DNA of 64,000 nt, taken from positions 4,340,001-4,404,000 of the forward strand of contig CP075495.1 in assembly GCA_021613535.1 (NCBI GenBank), in the 5' to 3' direction. This document shows positions 61,688 through 64,000 of the stretch, piece by piece. The notes below the pieces were generated by a model. The model was given only the letters and a program-made list of their open reading frames with translations. It did not search any database and had not been told where the DNA came from. Within the stretch, counting starts at the first letter, position 1, and every line of letters starts with the position of its first letter. This DNA is from Adineta vaga (Eukaryota > Rotifera). Both the position numbers and the translations under genes were made by a program.

Positions 61688-62028
61688 TAATAAATTCATG
61701 TTTTGTTATGAAATACTTTTCATTCGTAATATCACATACCTTGTTCTTTCTTTCTTTCTTTCTTTGACCTTGTTTTAACGATCACGATCGGTATCTATAC
61801 TTACAAAAGTACTGTGACAACTAACGAAAGTACAAAACCGATTTTTGAAAAGAAAGATTTGTTATAGTCAAGAACGATCGTGGAGATGGATTCTGATTTT
61901 ATCCTTTGAAGAGATGTACTTATATTCATTGAAGATGTTATTAATGAATATTGACAAGCGTATTAATTTTATTCTAGATGATGTTCATTCTTCAGATATA
62001 ACAGAAAAAGAACTATCAAGAGAAGAAT
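61688..62028. other. Intergenic, no gene seen
   Basis: Contains a (TTTC)n microsatellite at 61745-61765 and an acceptor (TTCAG, 61994-61995) 33 nt before the NRDE2 ATG. The short frame across the end does not look coding. Confidence 0.6.
61745..61765. repeat. (TTTC)n microsatellite
   Basis: Tandem TTTC units in the EXOSC5-NRDE2 spacer, complementary in unit to the GAAA run at 8811. Confidence 0.8.
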
Positions 62029-64000
62029 ATGTTTAAAGCCTATGCTTTATCGGAATCTTCAGTTAAAGACGAGGAAGAAAAAAAACCAATTGTAACACCA
62101 TCATTGAACGATAATACTCGTAATGGTAAATAAAATCAATTTCGATTATGAATTTCTATACAAGTTTCTATTCTGATAGAAAATACTTGGCTTGCAAATC
62201 GATCATTTACTGCCGAACCACCGATCACGTCATTTCAACAACTCCAACAACCCAAACAACCAATCAAATCTAGTCCAAATGTTGATGTTAAACCCAAAGA
62301 AGAAAAAAAACCAGTTCAATCCATTGTTGCCAAAACAAATGAAACAAAAGAGTATAGAATCAATTTAGAAGCATTGGAAAAATACGATAATAATTTAATT
62401 TATATTTTAGAGAAGTTTTTTATATTGATCGTCGTCGTGATCGTGCAAATATAAGTGTTCAATATACTACTGGTATTCCTCGTTATGGAAGTAAATTTTG
62501 TAATCAACGTCCATTGGGATCTCGAATTACGAAATCTAATCGTCAACAACGATTGATTCGTTATTTTCATCATAAAATTGAAGATGTTGATACGCATTCA
62601 ACAGATACATTTGTAATGGTTGATGATCGTTTAGAACAATTGAATGTTACAGTTCGTGAACAACCACATTCATTCGAAGCATGGAAAGAATTAATTGATT
62701 ATCAATTTTATCTATTTAAAGTTAATGGACAACAAGACAAATTAGCAGCATTATATAATAAACAATTATCAATTATTGAACGAGCATTAGAATTAAATTC
62801 AAATCGTTTACAATATCGTTTATTGAGATTAAATATTCGTACTCAATCACATCTATTTAGTCATGAATTACTTCTCAATGAATGGAAAATACTAATTAAA
62901 GATTGTCAAAAATCGAGTGATGATCGTACAATCAATGACACATGGTTTTCCTACATACAATTTTTACTTAATCGTATTGAAATCTTTTCAATTGAAATGT
63001 TAGATGAAACGTTTGTACAATATTTTTCCATTTATACATATTATATACAAACTCGAAGTGATAAACAACGAAGATTTCTAATTAATCATATGATAGGTAA
63101 GAATAATGATGTGTTTTCTTTTTCCAGTGAAAACGCACGGTTGTTTTTCTCTCGAGTAGATATGTTTCAGATTTGGACAAGTGTGTTACGTGATGCTGGA
63201 TATTGTCAACGAGCGATTAGTTTATATCAAATTATGATTGAATTACATATGGATTTGACCATGGAAACAAAAGTGGAGTTTTCGAACCGATTAGAAAATT
63301 TAGAAAAAACTTGGGATACAGATAAAACTCGGTATGATGAAAGTAGATTTTATCGTCGTTTATTCTTATGATTACTTTCTTTGTTAGATTCGGAGAACAT
63401 GTTGATGTTGAAAATCCAATTTCGTACATTGAAAATGAACTTTCGGCATTATCTGAATATGAAAATCGATTGTTTGATTCGACATATCAATCATGGAATT
63501 TGATTGAACAGATACGAATGAATTTTTATCAATTAAAACTACTTAATCATGGTATTCATTTTCATTCTGAACTAGTTCAAACATTAACAGATTCGAGTCA
63601 AATCGATACTGAACTTTCTAATATATCATTTCAACGTTCACTTCGACCATTTCTATTTGAATTCAATGATCAACGACAATTTCTTCAACTTATTATTTAT
63701 TATCTTCATTTTCTCAATGCTTTACCACATTTAACAATTTTACAAGAGATTTTAAATCGATTGAAAATTTCTTTATCAAATTATTTACACGAACAATTAT
63801 TTCTTGAAAATGAATTTCTTCAGCTTTATCCTTTAATTCATTCGAGATCATTCATACAAACTGAAGAGTATTTTTCACTCGACTATATTTCCAAAGTCTA
63901 CGAACAAATTATCGAAATACCGTCATTAAAATTATATAAAATTGATTTTATTCTTCTCTATTGGTATTATCTTGCAAGAAACGTTCTCGAAATCAAACAA
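62029..64000 (+). CDS. NRDE2: Nuclear exosome regulator NRDE2, 5' part (runs off the window)
   Basis: Seen: exons 62029-62125, 62180-62351, 62411-63331, 63388 to the window end, in phase, about 600 residues. The start MFKAYALSESS is followed by NTWLANRSF, the WLxNxSF motif near the N-terminus of NRDE2. Then come VFYIDRRRDRANI, EAWKELIDYQFYLF, NKQLSIIERALELN and further HAT/TPR-like helical repeats (FQIWTSVLRDAGYCQRAISLYQIMIE). Known: NRDE2 binds the helicase MTR4 and holds it away from the exosome in nuclear speckles, protecting RNAs. In human it is 1164 residues; here the N-terminal disordered part is much shorter. An in-frame GTAAGA at 63097 was not used as donor because the frame continues with repeat-like sequence. 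The 3' half is outside. Confidence 0.85.

Noticed and set aside
1-64000. CRISPR arrays, transposons, viral genes, telomeric repeats, rRNA
   Set aside because: I looked for direct repeats with spacers, terminal inverted repeats, reverse transcriptase, integrase or transposase motifs, TGTGGG arrays and rRNA landmarks, and saw none.

Overview
The window looks like nuclear DNA of a small metazoan, most probably a bdelloid rotifer. It is AT-rich and gene-dense. Most introns are only about 45-65 nt, with GT..AG ends and weak polypyrimidine tracts. Many genes carry a 3' splice acceptor 5-65 nt before the ATG with no obvious 5' partner, as expected for spliced-leader trans-splicing. The products are animal proteins: formin FHOD, NELF-A, forkhead Q2, neurexin tail, PHACTR, swiprosin and cilia proteins. 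LamG and mono-ADP-ribosyltransferase families, common in rotifers, also occur. The species call is inference; no rRNA, telomere or spliced-leader gene is present to confirm it. All exon models below were built by eye from reading frame, splice sites and remembered family alignments. Exon lengths close in phase for every complete model.

Layout. At 0-6 kb, the 5' end of an FHOD formin (-) and a complete 11-exon NELFA gene (-). NELFA is divergent from PIH1D2 (+, 6.4-7.7 kb), sharing a short promoter. A small Cys-rich protein (+) and a FoxQ2-like factor (-) converge at 8-9.4 kb. A SOCS-box protein (-) sits at 10.5-12 kb. A 34-exon VWA3B gene (+) fills 14.7-23.1 kb and converges on a short neurexin-like single-pass protein (-, 23.3 kb). 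From 26 to 34 kb come an intronless mono-ADP-ribosyltransferase, a type II membrane LamG protein and CFAP57, all +. From 35 to 44 kb come a PHD finger/coiled-coil/PH protein, an unknown low-complexity protein with a possible anchoring helix, and swiprosin (EFHD), all +. An unknown Pro-rich protein (-) lies at 44.7-47.6 kb. PHACTR with two alternative first exons (+) occupies 48.6-53.4 kb. The 54-64 kb stretch is a tight + strand series: glomulin, NAA15, ARL16, EXOSC5 and the 5' part of NRDE2.

Function. Three recognised genes belong to motile cilia (PIH1D2, VWA3B by family, CFAP57). PIH1D2 has a full match to the RFX X-box consensus about 90 bp before its ATG. VWA3B and the unknown 44.7-47.6 kb gene carry a related element at the same distance, which suggests the unknown gene is ciliary too. 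Others serve basal gene expression or protein modification: NELFA (Pol II pausing), NAA15 (N-terminal acetylation), EXOSC5 and NRDE2 (nuclear exosome), and glomulin (cullin-RING control). FHOD, PHACTR and swiprosin act on actin. I saw no CRISPR, phage, transposon or clearly bacterial operon. The most unusual items are the isolated neurexin-type membrane tail, the PHD+PH architecture, a GA..AG intron in CFAP57, and the shared X-box-like elements.
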